A stretch of 64,000 nucleotides of DNA from Neofusicoccum parvum (Eukaryota > Ascomycota > Dothideomycetes > Botryosphaeriales > Botryosphaeriaceae): positions 806,001-870,000 of the forward strand of contig CP087212.1 in NCBI GenBank assembly GCA_020912385.1, in the 5' to 3' direction. The position numbers and the translations under genes are program-made. Positions 34,354-44,346 of this stretch are shown here, in pieces (position 1 is the first letter of the stretch; each line of letters begins with the position of its first letter). The notes beneath the pieces were generated by a model. That model was not told the DNA's origin. It was given only the letters and a program-made list of their open reading frames with translations, and did no database searches.

Positions 34354-34766
34354 ACGATTCGCATCATCGCGGCAGTGGCGGGATTGTGGACCAGGTTTTT
34401 ACGGCGCTCAATGGTTCTGGGTGTGGGGCTGCTTTAGGAGAGCTGTTACGTACACTCTGGGACTTTCTTAACGAAGACAAAAGCATACCCAACGACAACC
34501 ATTTCAAAACTCCCGAATGACCGCACTGTGAGTGTTGGGAAGGATGGAGTGGCAGTGATTCGTAGTTTCACTAGCAGGCGCCTCCGCTTCGTGCGGATGC
34601 ACAATTCAGCCCTGACTGCTTCATCAATGCCTTGGCCCTTTCATATGGCTGTTTTCTCTGAAACGCCTGTCTTCACTCAATCTAATGTTCAGGGTAGCGG
34701 ACTGGCCTTCTCTTCTAATCTTTACGCACGCGAAGCTTCCGCCGGCATGTCTGCAGACATCTATAT
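34354..34766. other. Convergent intergenic, 0.4 kb
   Basis: Between the 3' ends of ubiquitin-L40 and the SDR gene; 3' UTR space only. Confidence 0.5.
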
Positions 34767-36276
34767 CTACTGCGCCAAGTAGCCGCCATCGACAGGCAAT
34801 CCGATGCCAGTTACCCAAGCAGCGTCGTCGGAGGCCAAGAACACAGCACCCTTCGCTACGTCGCTCACGTTACCCCACTCGCCCCATGGAGTCGTGCTGA
34901 TCATTTCAGCATTCACCTCGGTATTGGTGAAGTTTTCGCGAGTCATGGAGGTTTTGGTGACTGACATGGTTAGAAGAGTAGCAATGAGATGCGAGATATG
35001 TGAAGGCTTACAACCAGGGCACAGCGCGTTGCAGTGGATCTTGTCAGATGCGTAGTCAACGGCGATTTGTTTTGTCATGTTCAAAACTGCGCCTTTGCTT
35101 GCACAATATGCAGCTACACGGATATGATGTCAGCGTCATGCCCTGCCGTCTGGATTCCCACACTCACCAGCGCCGCCCGTGATCCCGACGTATCCAAGCA
35201 TGCTCGCTACATTTACAATCCAGCCCCGCCTACCAGTTGCATCCGGGCCTTGTTTGAGGAATTGGGCGCATGCGTACTTGCAGCCAAGGTATACTCCTCG
35301 AACGTTGACTGTCCTGTTTCTGCATCAGTCTCCATAGAAAAGCACTGCGCAGTCAGTTCATGAAGCATTGCAGCACGCGCCTCCCTCCATAGCCAGTTGA
35401 AGCATTCGTCCTGATGGGTTTGGCGTCCTATTCACTGCACATTCGTGTCCGGATGAATGCTTCAACTGCCCATGAAGGTAGTCGCGCGTTGTAATACTAT
35501 TCGAACTGACCTTGGCTCAATCTAGGGGTAGAATACATCACTCTATCGAATTCTTCATCTTCCCCTTCGTGAACGCGTATGTACCGGTTCTTGGTTCCTA
35601 GACCTGCGTTATTGACAATGCTGCAGTTGGTCCAATCCAGACCAGTCAGTCTCTTGCACATTCAATGTCCAATTCATACACCGCGATGCATCTCGCTGCA
35701 GAACACCGAGTACGAATCAAGCACTCACATATCCAAGCGCCCGCCGCCCTCCCTCGCCGCCATCTCCACCGCCTCCCTCACCTCCGCCGCCACACCCACA
35801 TCACACCTGGCGAAAGCCGCCCTGCCCGTCCCGAACTTCCGATTGATCAGCTCGTGCGTCGCCAGCGCCGCCTCCTCCCCTTCCTCCACCCCGTCCCCCA
35901 GCGGATCCGGCCGCAGGTCCGCGCACACCACCAGCCTGGCGCCGTGCGACGCGTACGCCAACGCAACCGCGCGCCCCAACCCAGACGACGCACCCGTGAT
36001 TAGCGCGACCTTGCCGTGCAGGCGCGGGACATGGCCGTGCTGTCCCAGCGACGCCGACGCGGGATAGGCGGGCGCGGTGGACGGGGGCAGCGTCGCGGAG
36101 GCGCGGGTGTCGGCGGCGGCCTGTTCGGGGAAGCTGCGCGCGCGCTGCCGTTCCGAGGTGGGTTTTTGGGAGGTGGTCCGCGGGATGGTGGTGGTGAAGC
36201 CGCGGGCGGCGGGAGGTGGGGTGGTGAGGCGGAGCGCGGCACGGAGAGCGCGGCTGGTGGATGGCCGGAGGTACAT
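34767..36276 (-). CDS. Short-chain dehydrogenase/reductase with mitochondrial-type presequence
   Basis: Five exons on the minus strand: 36276-35729, 35620-35537, 35313-35168, 35113-35012, 34960-34767; 357 aa. Classical SDR: cofactor loop TGASSGLGRA, NNAG (VNNAGLGTKNRYIRVHEGE), active-site Ser in VNVASMLGYVG, catalytic YCASK (YxxxK), and C-terminal substrate cap ending FLASDDAAWVTGIGLPVDGG. An unusually long N-terminal leader starts MYLRPSTSRALRAALRL, Arg/Ser/Ala-rich without acidic residues, as expected of a mitochondrial targeting signal. The acidic Asp in VVCADLRPD favours NAD(H). The substrate is unknown. Intron 2 (35314-35536) is 223 nt, against 54-110 nt for the rest, and contains an element copy. 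Confidence 0.87.
35352..35510 (+). mobile_element. Palindromic MITE-like element, copy B, inside an SDR intron (best-preserved copy)
   Basis: 159 bp, bounded by GTCAGTTC (35352-35359) and GAACTGAC (35503-35510). Inverted termini extend about 60 bp at about 77 percent identity by my hand alignment. The inner 18-bp arms CAGTTGAAGCATTCGTCC (35394-35411) and GGATGAATGCTTCAACTG (35451-35468) differ at one base. It lies inside the 223-nt intron 35314-35536, antisense to the SDR relative to the orientation of the copy in the hydrolase intron. No target-site duplication was found. Removing it would leave about 64 nt, an ordinary intron. Confidence 0.8.
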
Positions 36277-36998
36277 GGTGAGAATATGGGTAGATTGTCT
36301 CTACGCGGTAAGCTTCGGGGCGGCACTTATTGGTTCGCACCGGTAATGGCACTGCTAGCTGTGCTTGGTGGATGGCAGCAATGTTCAAAAGTCTTGGGAA
36401 TGCTCCTCGCCATAGCTGCCATTTATCAATAAAATCCAGACACGTCAACACTGGCAGGACCTGGCACCGAATACGACGGAAGACCGCCGGGTCGCCAATA
36501 CCATGCCAATGGCATCCTTCTCAGATACAAATTTCCATTTTCTCTTCCATATCCCCGCGTGACGACATGTTTCTCTGGGTCTAGACAACTGCACGCAGCT
36601 TGACTCGGCAGACCTTCCCCACCCTCTGACCTAACACGGAAATCTTTAGCGCTGGCCGCTCGCGACGGTTGCCCTCCCCACGACTCAAACCCACGCGGTT
36701 TCCCCTCCTCCACGCCACGGCGGGGCTTCTCGCTCCCGCAGCACGTTCACCAGAAGACTTTTCCGTTTCTCTGGGGTCACAGATGCCCGTGTTCGCCGCC
36801 AGGGCTCGGGCGCCCAGAGCCGGGACCATTGGCCCCTGTCGTAGCTGCGCAGCGTTCCGTTGATCAAGTAAGGCTCAAGCCCCTCCTTGCCACTTTTTTT
36901 GTTAACCCCCCGTTTGTCACTGCCAGTGCCTTGATTGTTCAATCCTTCTGTTCAGTTTTGTATACTCTTTTAGGTCTAGTTCTTAGTCACGCTCCGTC
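36277..36998. promoter_or_regulatory. Divergent promoter region SDR / transaldolase
   Basis: About 720 bp between the two starts. The final 130 bp before the transaldolase ATG are T-rich with CTTTTTTTG and TTCAATCC tracts. No gene recognised; several frames are antisense or composition effects. Confidence 0.45.
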
Positions 36999-38269
36999 AT
37001 GGCCGCGTCCCAAACACTCCTCGACGTCCTCCGCTCCCGCAGCGCCGTTGACTGCGACACGCTCGATGTGTCCGTCTCGCAAGAACTCGGTCCATTCGTG
37101 GACTGCACCTCCAACCAGGCGATCGCATGCTCCGAGCTACAAGAGCATCGGCACAAGGAGCTTCTCCAAAAAGCAGCCAAGCTGGCGAAGGACCTGAGTT
37201 CGAAGTATCCGGACGTGAAGCTGGAGACGCTGGCCGTCGAGATTGGCGTGAGTGGCTTTCCAGAATGAGCATCGGAGCAGACGGACGAAGAAGAGTTGAG
37301 CAGCACGCTGACGGGACCTGATCAGAACATCCTCCTCGCCCTGCAAATCTACCCCAACCTTACAGGCTTCGTGCACATCCAAGCCAACCCATTCGACGCG
37401 TACAGCGCCGCGAAGACGGTGACGGGCGCCCGCCGTATCGTGTCGCTCTTTAAAGACATCGACGCCTCCATGGACACCTCGCGCATCTGCATCAAGATCG
37501 CCAGCACGTGGGAGGGGCTGCAAGCGTGCAAGGAGCTCGAGGCCACGCACAACATCCGCACGCTCGCCACGACGCTCTTCACGCTCGAGCAAGCCGCGCT
37601 GGCCGCCGAAGTGGGGTGCCGCTACATCGCGCCGTACGTGAACGAGCTGCGCGTGCACTTCGACAAAGGGTCCGTCATCACCACCACCGCCCACCAACCC
37701 CCCGTCTCGCCAACTGACCTCCGCCAACCAGCTACACCGACCCCTCCCCCAACCTCGCCCTCTGCGTCGCCGCCCAGCGCTACTACCTCGCGCACGCCCT
37801 GCCCACCCAGGTCCTGCCCGCCAGCCTCACCTCCGCCGCCGAGTGTATGCGCCTCGCCGGCGCCCAGCACATCACCATCGCCCCGGCGCTGCTGCGTGAG
37901 CTGGCCGCCACGCCCGTCGCGGCCGACTCCCCCGCCGCCAAGGCGCACTCGCTGTACGACGACCCGTCGCTGGCGCACGCGCCCGTGCCGCCGAAGCTGA
38001 GCTACCTGGGCGACGAGGCCGGGTGGAGGATCGCGCTCACGCGGGCGAACAAGGGGAGGGAGGAGGGGAAGCTGAGCTATGTGAGTTTTTTTTCTTTTGG
38101 GGGGGGGGGGGGGGGCCGGGTCCCCCTGAATTTGTTGGAGCGAGGGTTGGCTGTTTGTTCTGGGAGATGTGATGCTGACTGCTTTCTGCTCCAGGCTATA
38201 AATACGTTCTGTGACATGCAGGTCGCGCTTGAGAAGGTGATGCAGGCCGTGATTGCCTCGTTGGGTTAG
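36999..38269 (+). CDS. Transaldolase family protein
   Basis: Four exons (36999-37247, 37326-37669, 37732-38080, 38195-38269), 338 aa. Transaldolase moves a dihydroxyacetone unit between sugar phosphates in the non-oxidative pentose phosphate pathway in the cytosol. Seen: DCTSNQAIA near the N-terminus, HIQANPFDAYS, Schiff-base lysine in SRICIKIASTWEGLQA (about K140), TLATTLFTLEQAALA and ALCVAAQRYY. The first intron must be 37248-37325 (donor GTGAGT, branch GCTGAC, acceptor CAG); reading through gives a stop at 37266. Intron 2 has a weak donor, GTCCGT. The third intron contains a G-run. The Tal1-like versus paralogue question is not settled from sequence alone. Confidence 0.9.
38097..38116 (+). 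repeat. Poly-G run in a transaldolase intron
   Basis: About 18-20 consecutive Gs following TTTTTTTTCTTTT within the last intron; a mononucleotide tract likely to vary in length and to cause sequencing error. Confidence 0.8.
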
Positions 38270-39474
38270 AGGGTGGAAGAAAGGAAGTGGTCGCGGCGGC
38301 TGAATGGTCGGTGGAATCGGTGATTGCTGGGAGAGCTTGTCGAAGTATCTGGATCGATTCATCGCCACGGTGACGGCCGATGTATCTTGGAAGGGCGAGT
38401 TAATGTGAGAACGACGAAACTAGACTCGAAAATTTGAAGCATGAGATGAGACGAAGATCATTGGAAAAAAGCCGCAACATCTTCCCTAAGTAGATCACAT
38501 TGGGCAGTACAACCCAGGATGTATGACGTCATTTCCACGTGCAGTCGCGTTGCTGGAAAAGTTGAAGGTTGCACGAAATACAACGGATGATGAGTAGGAA
38601 TCATAACACAGATTTTTTTCTCGCCTTTTCGTTGCTATACCTACTAATAGCATAACGTACATCTAACCTAACCGCGATAACCTCACGCAGCATCCAAAAA
38701 CTTCTACAATGCTCACGTTTCCAAGGCCAAACTGCTAGTGGTCGCCACTGCCATCCACCACCATCCTTCCCTCCTGCGATTGCGGTTGCCTGGGACTCGA
38801 CTGCTGCAATACCAACACCTCCGTTCTGTTAAGCAGTAGTCCAGATGTCGTGAACCCAATGCAGGCTGTCGTCTGCCGCCCGGGTATTTCGTTAATTGAT
38901 TCGAGGTCGAGGAACACAAGCATGTTCCACCGACCCGTACATGATTTTTCGTTTTCAGGGGACAAAATGTCTTTCAAAAAGCGTGGTGGGGAACAAAAAT
39001 CAGAAAAGCCATCAGCAACTGGGGGTCTCAAGGTGAATTCCTGACGGAACGGGGGGAATTGTTTTGGTGGTGATACAAGGATTTTATTTTGGGGTAGGTG
39101 GAAAAGAATCAAAAAGAACTACCGACCCTCCAGCCAAGGAAAAGCGGGAAAAATGCCATCCAGCCGGTGCGCCTTCGAGGGGTATGGGGTTATTTCCTCT
39201 ATCCGATGACAGCTAAAAGGGAAAATGGGGAAAAGCACTCATCGAAAGTGCTTTGAGCCAATGCGAAGGGGGCACTGAAACGACTTAGCGACGCATACTA
39301 GCGGCGCGGTGCATGCGAGAGACATGCAGGGTGCCGACAAAGTTGTGTGCCGTTTGTTCCAGACATCGGGGTTGTAATAACATCAAGCAGAACGAGACGA
39401 GAACGAATCGCATCGAGCATGGCATGAGTCTTGGGCGCGTCATAAATTTTCGGAGAGCAAAAGGTGGAACAAGC
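38270..39474. other. Convergent intergenic, 1.2 kb
   Basis: Between the ends of the transaldolase and FHA-protein genes, AT-rich in part. Contains a perfect CRE palindrome TGACGTCA at 38524-38531 and an E-box CACGTG at 38536-38541, five bases apart. No open frame with coding features found. Confidence 0.5.
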
Positions 39475-41185
39475 TTAGTAGCGCGGACGCTTCCAGTAGT
39501 ATTGCTAAGAGGGACAGATTAGCAAAGCAACGATGACACAACGAGAGGTAGGAGCCACGAGCAACTCCTGCATTGTCCCATACCTTGTGGGCCTTCCTCA
39601 CAGACCGCAGACCAGAGCCACCGATACCTCCCACCACCGCGTCACGACGCATCTGGTTCTCATCCATCTCGGGAACGTAGTAGTATTCATTCTCCAAGGG
39701 CTGGCCAGACGCATCCTTGCCCACACGGGTAATCTCGCCAACGCAGGGGAGATTGTCGAGCATTTGCTGAAGATCATCGCCGGTGAGCCTGGCGGTTGAC
39801 TCGGCAGCTTGCTCTTCCATCATGGCACCCTTGCCCACGCGACGGGAGCGAGCGCTATCAGTGGATCCACCACGGAGCTCTGCTGGCAAGTTGCCAAGGA
39901 TCGTCGACAGGGGCATGGAGTGGAGGCGAGAGAAGGCAAGTTGGTTGATGACGTGGTTCTTGATCGGCGACTCGTTCACCCTGCGAGTGGACTCAGAGCT
40001 GGTGCGTGGGGCATCAGAGCTGCTACGTGCGCCGTCGGGAGACTCTGAGCGGGACCTCGCTTCCTTAAGAGGGCGGCGACGCCGGTGCTGAGACGAGGCG
40101 CTCACGGAGTTGCCATTGGACATCGACTGCATGCGCGAGAGAATGTTCTCACCAAAGGGACCGAAGGAATGGACAACAGGATCGTTTTCTTCATCCCGAT
40201 CAGAGAAGTCGTCAGAGTCGAAAGACGAAGCACTAGTCTGAGAGTCCTTACCCTCTTGGGCAGAACCGCAACCCGTGCGGGACGATTGAGAGTCGGCAAG
40301 AGCAGCTCTTGCCTTGTCATCACCAGACTCGCCGTCTTCATACACCTGGACAGCTGGGGGGTCAAGATCAGCAGGGTCGGAGGCCAAGAATGTCTCGTCG
40401 TTGGCGTGGGAGGCCTGAGGCATAGGGGATTCCGGAGACTGCGGAGCGAAGGGCGGGGGGCTGGAGTTGAAGCCGGCGGTGGAGCCAACCCGTCGTCTGG
40501 TAGGGCTCTCTTCGTTCCAGGTCGTATCCGAGCCTGCTGACATGCTCCGCTTCCGGGAGCCGGCCAGAGGCCACGCGATCAGCACGCGAGTGTCCTGGAC
40601 GTCCAGCATGATATCCGCCGAAGGCCGATCCGACGAGAACGTGTCGCCCTTGGCAAGGTCATATATCTGTCCACGGCAGTGCACCTTCGCTCCGTTCCAG
40701 CCCAGACACTCGATGACGATCTGGCCGGACGCGTGGTCCGCGGTCGGGGGGTGGTAGACGGCGCGTACATGGACGCGTGAAATAAGACGGTTGGCGGACA
40801 GCTGGTGGTGAGACGAATTGCTCGAGCGGCCCATGAGGACGGGCTCGCCATTCGCCGGCACCTCGATCGAGGGCACAGCGCAGAGGGGGTTCCGCTCGGA
40901 GAGGGCAGATAGGGTCCGCTGCAGGCCGGGGCGGGCCTGACGCGTCGGCGACGAGGGCATGACACCGGTGGACGAGGTCGGCATTGGCGTAGGGTAGTAC
41001 TTTAGCTCGGCCTTGGGGAGCGCGTTGTCCTCGACATGCTTGCGCTTGGGGGCCCGCGGCAGGGGCGACGAGGACAGAGGCTCGAAGGCCGGCAGCAGCT
41101 TCGGGGGGCTGGACGTGACGGGCCGTGACGGCGACGTGCTGTCAATGGCGAAGGGCACATACCGACGGGCAGCAGGAGAGTCCAT
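39475..41185 (-). CDS. FHA-domain transcription factor, Tos4/Plm2-like
   Basis: Two exons on the minus strand: 41185-39584 and 39504-39475; 543 aa. FHA domain at about residues 95-200: VLMGRSSNSSHHQLSANRLISRVHVRAVYHP, then IECLGWNGAKVHCRG. The core GRS-x(n)-SxxH phosphothreonine pocket is intact. Yeast Tos4 and Plm2 are FHA proteins that help control G1/S genes and the replication-stress response. The C-terminus GEITRVGKDASG to QYYWKRPRY is a conserved-looking block, and the final exon (QYYWKRPRY) is recovered only by splicing out 39505-39583. The centre is Ser-rich and disordered. The assignment rests on FHA position and tail. An ACGCGT word lies at 41629-41634 in its promoter. Confidence 0.8.
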
Positions 41186-42282
41186 GGCGTCGAGGGGGAG
41201 GGACGACGCGGATGAGGGTCGTTGCTCGTCGACGGCAGCAGCAGCACTGGCTGGGGAGCAGCGCGTGAAGACGAGGACGGCACCGGCGATACGGCACGCG
41301 ACGGACCTGACCGCGGGTGCTGAGCACGGGCGAGACCGCGAGGGGAAACGTGTGCGGATGGAGAATTAGAGAGATGCGGCCATGACGGTCAGGGCAGAGG
41401 GAAAAAGAGGGCGGGTCGTGGGTCCGGGTCGGCAGCGAATTTGAAGGAGTCTGACGCGGTGCGCGCTTCGGTGGTTGTCGACGCGGGCGCTCAGACTTGC
41501 TGCTCCACCTTCAGACAAGAACCCGTGCCGATGGCGTCCGCAAGACACCAATGCTCAAGCGAGAATTACGAATTCGCGGGCCGCGCGCGCGGACAGCAGA
41601 GCAGCGGCCGTGCTGCCGCTTTTTTCCCACGCGTTTTTACGTGCTGCGTGGGCTGCGCGGCGCGCGCAGCGTGGACGGCCGACGGAGTTATACAGCACAA
41701 TTTTGCTGCGCCGAGCTCCAGCCCAGCCTCACCATAATATCGGCGCGTTTAGCGCACGCAGAAACGCAGCTCGACGCGCCGCCGTGCCGCAGATCGCGGT
41801 CCAGCGCCGGGGACGTGCAGAATCCGGACGCCCGCGTCCCAGCTCCAGCACGCCCGCCTCGCTATCCGGCAGGCTAGCAGCTGAGCGCTGCACTGCTGCA
41901 CGTTTGCGGCCAGCCACGGGCATACAGGGCGGGCGTGAGCGCGGCGGCCTTGCTTTTTGAAGCTGGCTGCGTGGTGCCGCCTGCTCGCCGCAGCAGCTTC
42001 CCGATCGGCTGCCTCGCGTCACGGCGAACGCCCTATATCTGGTACGGGCTAAAGCTGCGACTCGTGCTTGTGAACGCGAGCTCGCGGTCGCGATGTGATG
42101 TGATAGTCCGCGTCTTCGCCAATGAGCGCCCGCCCCTCCGGGCGGCCGCCGCGGCGGTAGGGCGCGGCAGAAACGCGCGCCAAGCCCCGGCCGACATTTT
42201 TGGCCCAGAATTTCTGCAGCGCATTTCGCCAGCGTCAACGAGGCCCTCTCTCGCCGCCAGCCCGCCTCTCTGTACCGCAGCC
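41186..42282. promoter_or_regulatory. Divergent promoter region FHA gene / L1-domain gene
   Basis: About 1.1 kb, very GC rich, so long frames appear by chance on both strands. Contains ACGCGT at 41629-41634 and related GACGCG words near 41452 and 41478, of the MBF/MCB type. The right end (42230-42282) is the C/T-rich leader of the ribosome biogenesis gene. Confidence 0.45.
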
Positions 42283-43525
42283 ATGGCCAGATCCACCAGA
42301 TCCTCCACTGCCCTGGCCACCAAGCCCCAGTCGGGCTCCCCCTACCAGGTCGACCCTGCGCAGGCCCTGCGCGCCGCAAAGGCGCTCACCGCGCACATCA
42401 AGTCTTCGGCGGGCACGAAGGCCGCCCAGTCGGCTAAGAAGAACCTTCTCGAGGACGAGTCTTCCGACGACGAGGGTGCCGCTGATGGTCAGGTCCCTGT
42501 GTGGCTTGTCGTCACCACCAAGAAGCACATTGTCGACAAAAAGCGTCTGAAGCCCGCCAAAGTTGCGCTGCCGCACTCTCTGGCGCTGCCCGCCAACAGG
42601 ATATGCTTGGTGTAAGAATACAATGATTATATGGCACTCGCTCAAGAGCACCAGCAGCTGACTGGTTGCCCATCGCAGTACCGCCGACCCGCAGCGCTCG
42701 TACAAGGATTTGATTGAAGAGTCTGCCTTCCCCCAGGAGCTTCGTGAGCGCATTGGCCGAGTCATTGGTATCTCCAAACTCAAGGCAAAGTACAAGACGT
42801 ACGAGGCGCGGCGCCAGCTTTATGCTGAGTACGACATCTTCCTGGCCGACGACCGCATCATCACCTACCTGCCCACTGTCCTGGGCAAGGTTTTCTACAA
42901 GACCACTGCCAAACGCCCTGTTCCTGTTCACTTGATGGGCAACGAGAAGGTTCAGAAGGATGTCGAGGGCAAGAAGCCGAAGAAGTCTGGTGAGGACAAG
43001 AGCTCCAGCATCGTCGGCTCGGCCGCAGCTGTTGCCAAGGATATTCAGAAGGCGCTGGATTCGGCTCTTGTACACTTGAGCCCGTCCGCAACTACTTCAA
43101 TCCGCATTGCACATGCAGGCTTTGAGTCCCAGAAGATCGCCGAGAACCTCGAGGCAGTCGTCAACGGCCTTACAACGCAGGAGAGGCTGATCCCGAAGGG
43201 GTGGAAGAACATCCGTTCGCTCCACATCAAGGGCCCAGATACAACAGCGCTGCCCATCTGGCTGGCCGACGAGCTCTGGGTGGATGAAGAAGATGTTCTG
43301 GACGAGAAACCAGCACCTGTCGATAAGTCGGAGAGGTTGAAGATCAAGGAAGGGGAAAAGAGCAAGAAGCGGAAATCTCTCGACGGCGCGAAGGAAGAGA
43401 CCGTCGAGAAGCCAGCGAAGAAGAGCAAGAAGGAGAAGGTGCAGGGCGACGACCTCAGCAAGGAGATCGCGCTGCGGAAGGAGAAGTTGAAGAAACAGAA
43501 GGCAGCGGCCAAGGCCGAGGTTTAG
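42283..43525 (+). CDS. Ribosomal L1-domain ribosome biogenesis protein (Cic1/Utp30 family)
   Basis: Two exons (42283-42611, 42679-43525), 391 aa. The L1 fold spans about residues 30-300: VDPAQALRAAKALTAHIKSS, VWLVVTTKKHI, DLIEESAFPQELRERIGRVIG, YDIFLADDRIITYLPTVLGK, IRIAHAGFESQKIAENLEAV. Cic1/Nsa3 and Utp30 are nucleolar assembly factors with this fold, for the large and small subunit respectively. The tail is long and lysine rich (KSKKRKSLDGAKEETVEKP), as in Cic1/RSL1D1. I cannot choose between the two orthologue groups. Confidence 0.88.
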
Positions 43526-44346
43526 TCTCGTGCAATTCCTTGATTCATTGGTTGCGATGATATCAGCAGGACAAAAAAAGGAGGCGTTTTGGCGTCAAGT
43601 AGGTCAAGAAGGATTTTACAGTATACGGATCCAGCATGCGGTTCAGGTAGACCAAAGGCAGCGTTGTTGAAGAGCACATTGGTCTAGTTCCCATAATGTC
43701 GCGGACGCTGTGCTCACAGCGCGTCGTCTGTCCCGCAAGTAACGCGGGGCCCCACGGGTCTGTTGTATAATAACTTCTCGCATAACCAAGGTAATCCATG
43801 ACACCGGGCGATGCAGTGATGTCTTGTGATGTTGGCTGGATGACAGGCTGGGCAGCGCAGGGATTCGCGACAGGAATAGCGCGGCAGCACAGCGCACCAG
43901 ACGGTGCTGATGCTTGAAACATCTGTGCTGGGCGTCGCGGCAGGTTGACCACCCAATGACCGGGATGGGTCTTGCGCAGCGTAACCTTGAGGCAGCCGAC
44001 GCCGAGCTCCTGGGAGGGCGGATCTCCACGACGAACCCCACCATCCACCCGCGATCTGCCTTGCACGGGGCCACATAACAAAGGGTCCGATGTCAGACAA
44101 GGTGCCCGCAAAAGCGCCTCACCATAAGAATTGCGAGCACGCAGCGTTGCCAGCAGGCTTGGCCGGCGCTTTACGCCGCGCAGGTGTCCGGTCGGCGGTC
44201 CAGGCGCGATCCTCGGCATGCCGCCCGGCGCTGGGGTTGGGGTTAAAAGATAGTGGCTGCCAGCCTGCGGCATCCCGTTCGAGAAAAACAACACGCTGCG
44301 AATTGCAGGTAGCTAGCCTACCGCAGGGCCCCGTCCAAGCCACGCC
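43526..44346. other. Intergenic, 0.8 kb
   Basis: Tandem interval before the SulP gene. Minus-strand frames here lack recognisable features. GCTTGAAACATCTG near 43911 superficially resembles the element core but has no partner arm. Confidence 0.5.

Noticed and set aside
37248..37280. 33-nt intron in the transaldolase
   Set aside because: Too short and leaves an insertion not expected in the family; the 78-nt intron with branch site restores the conserved sequence.
43905..43925. TGCTTGAAACATCT near 43910 and again near 48668
   Set aside because: Shared 13-mer without inverted partner or flanking similarity; probably chance.
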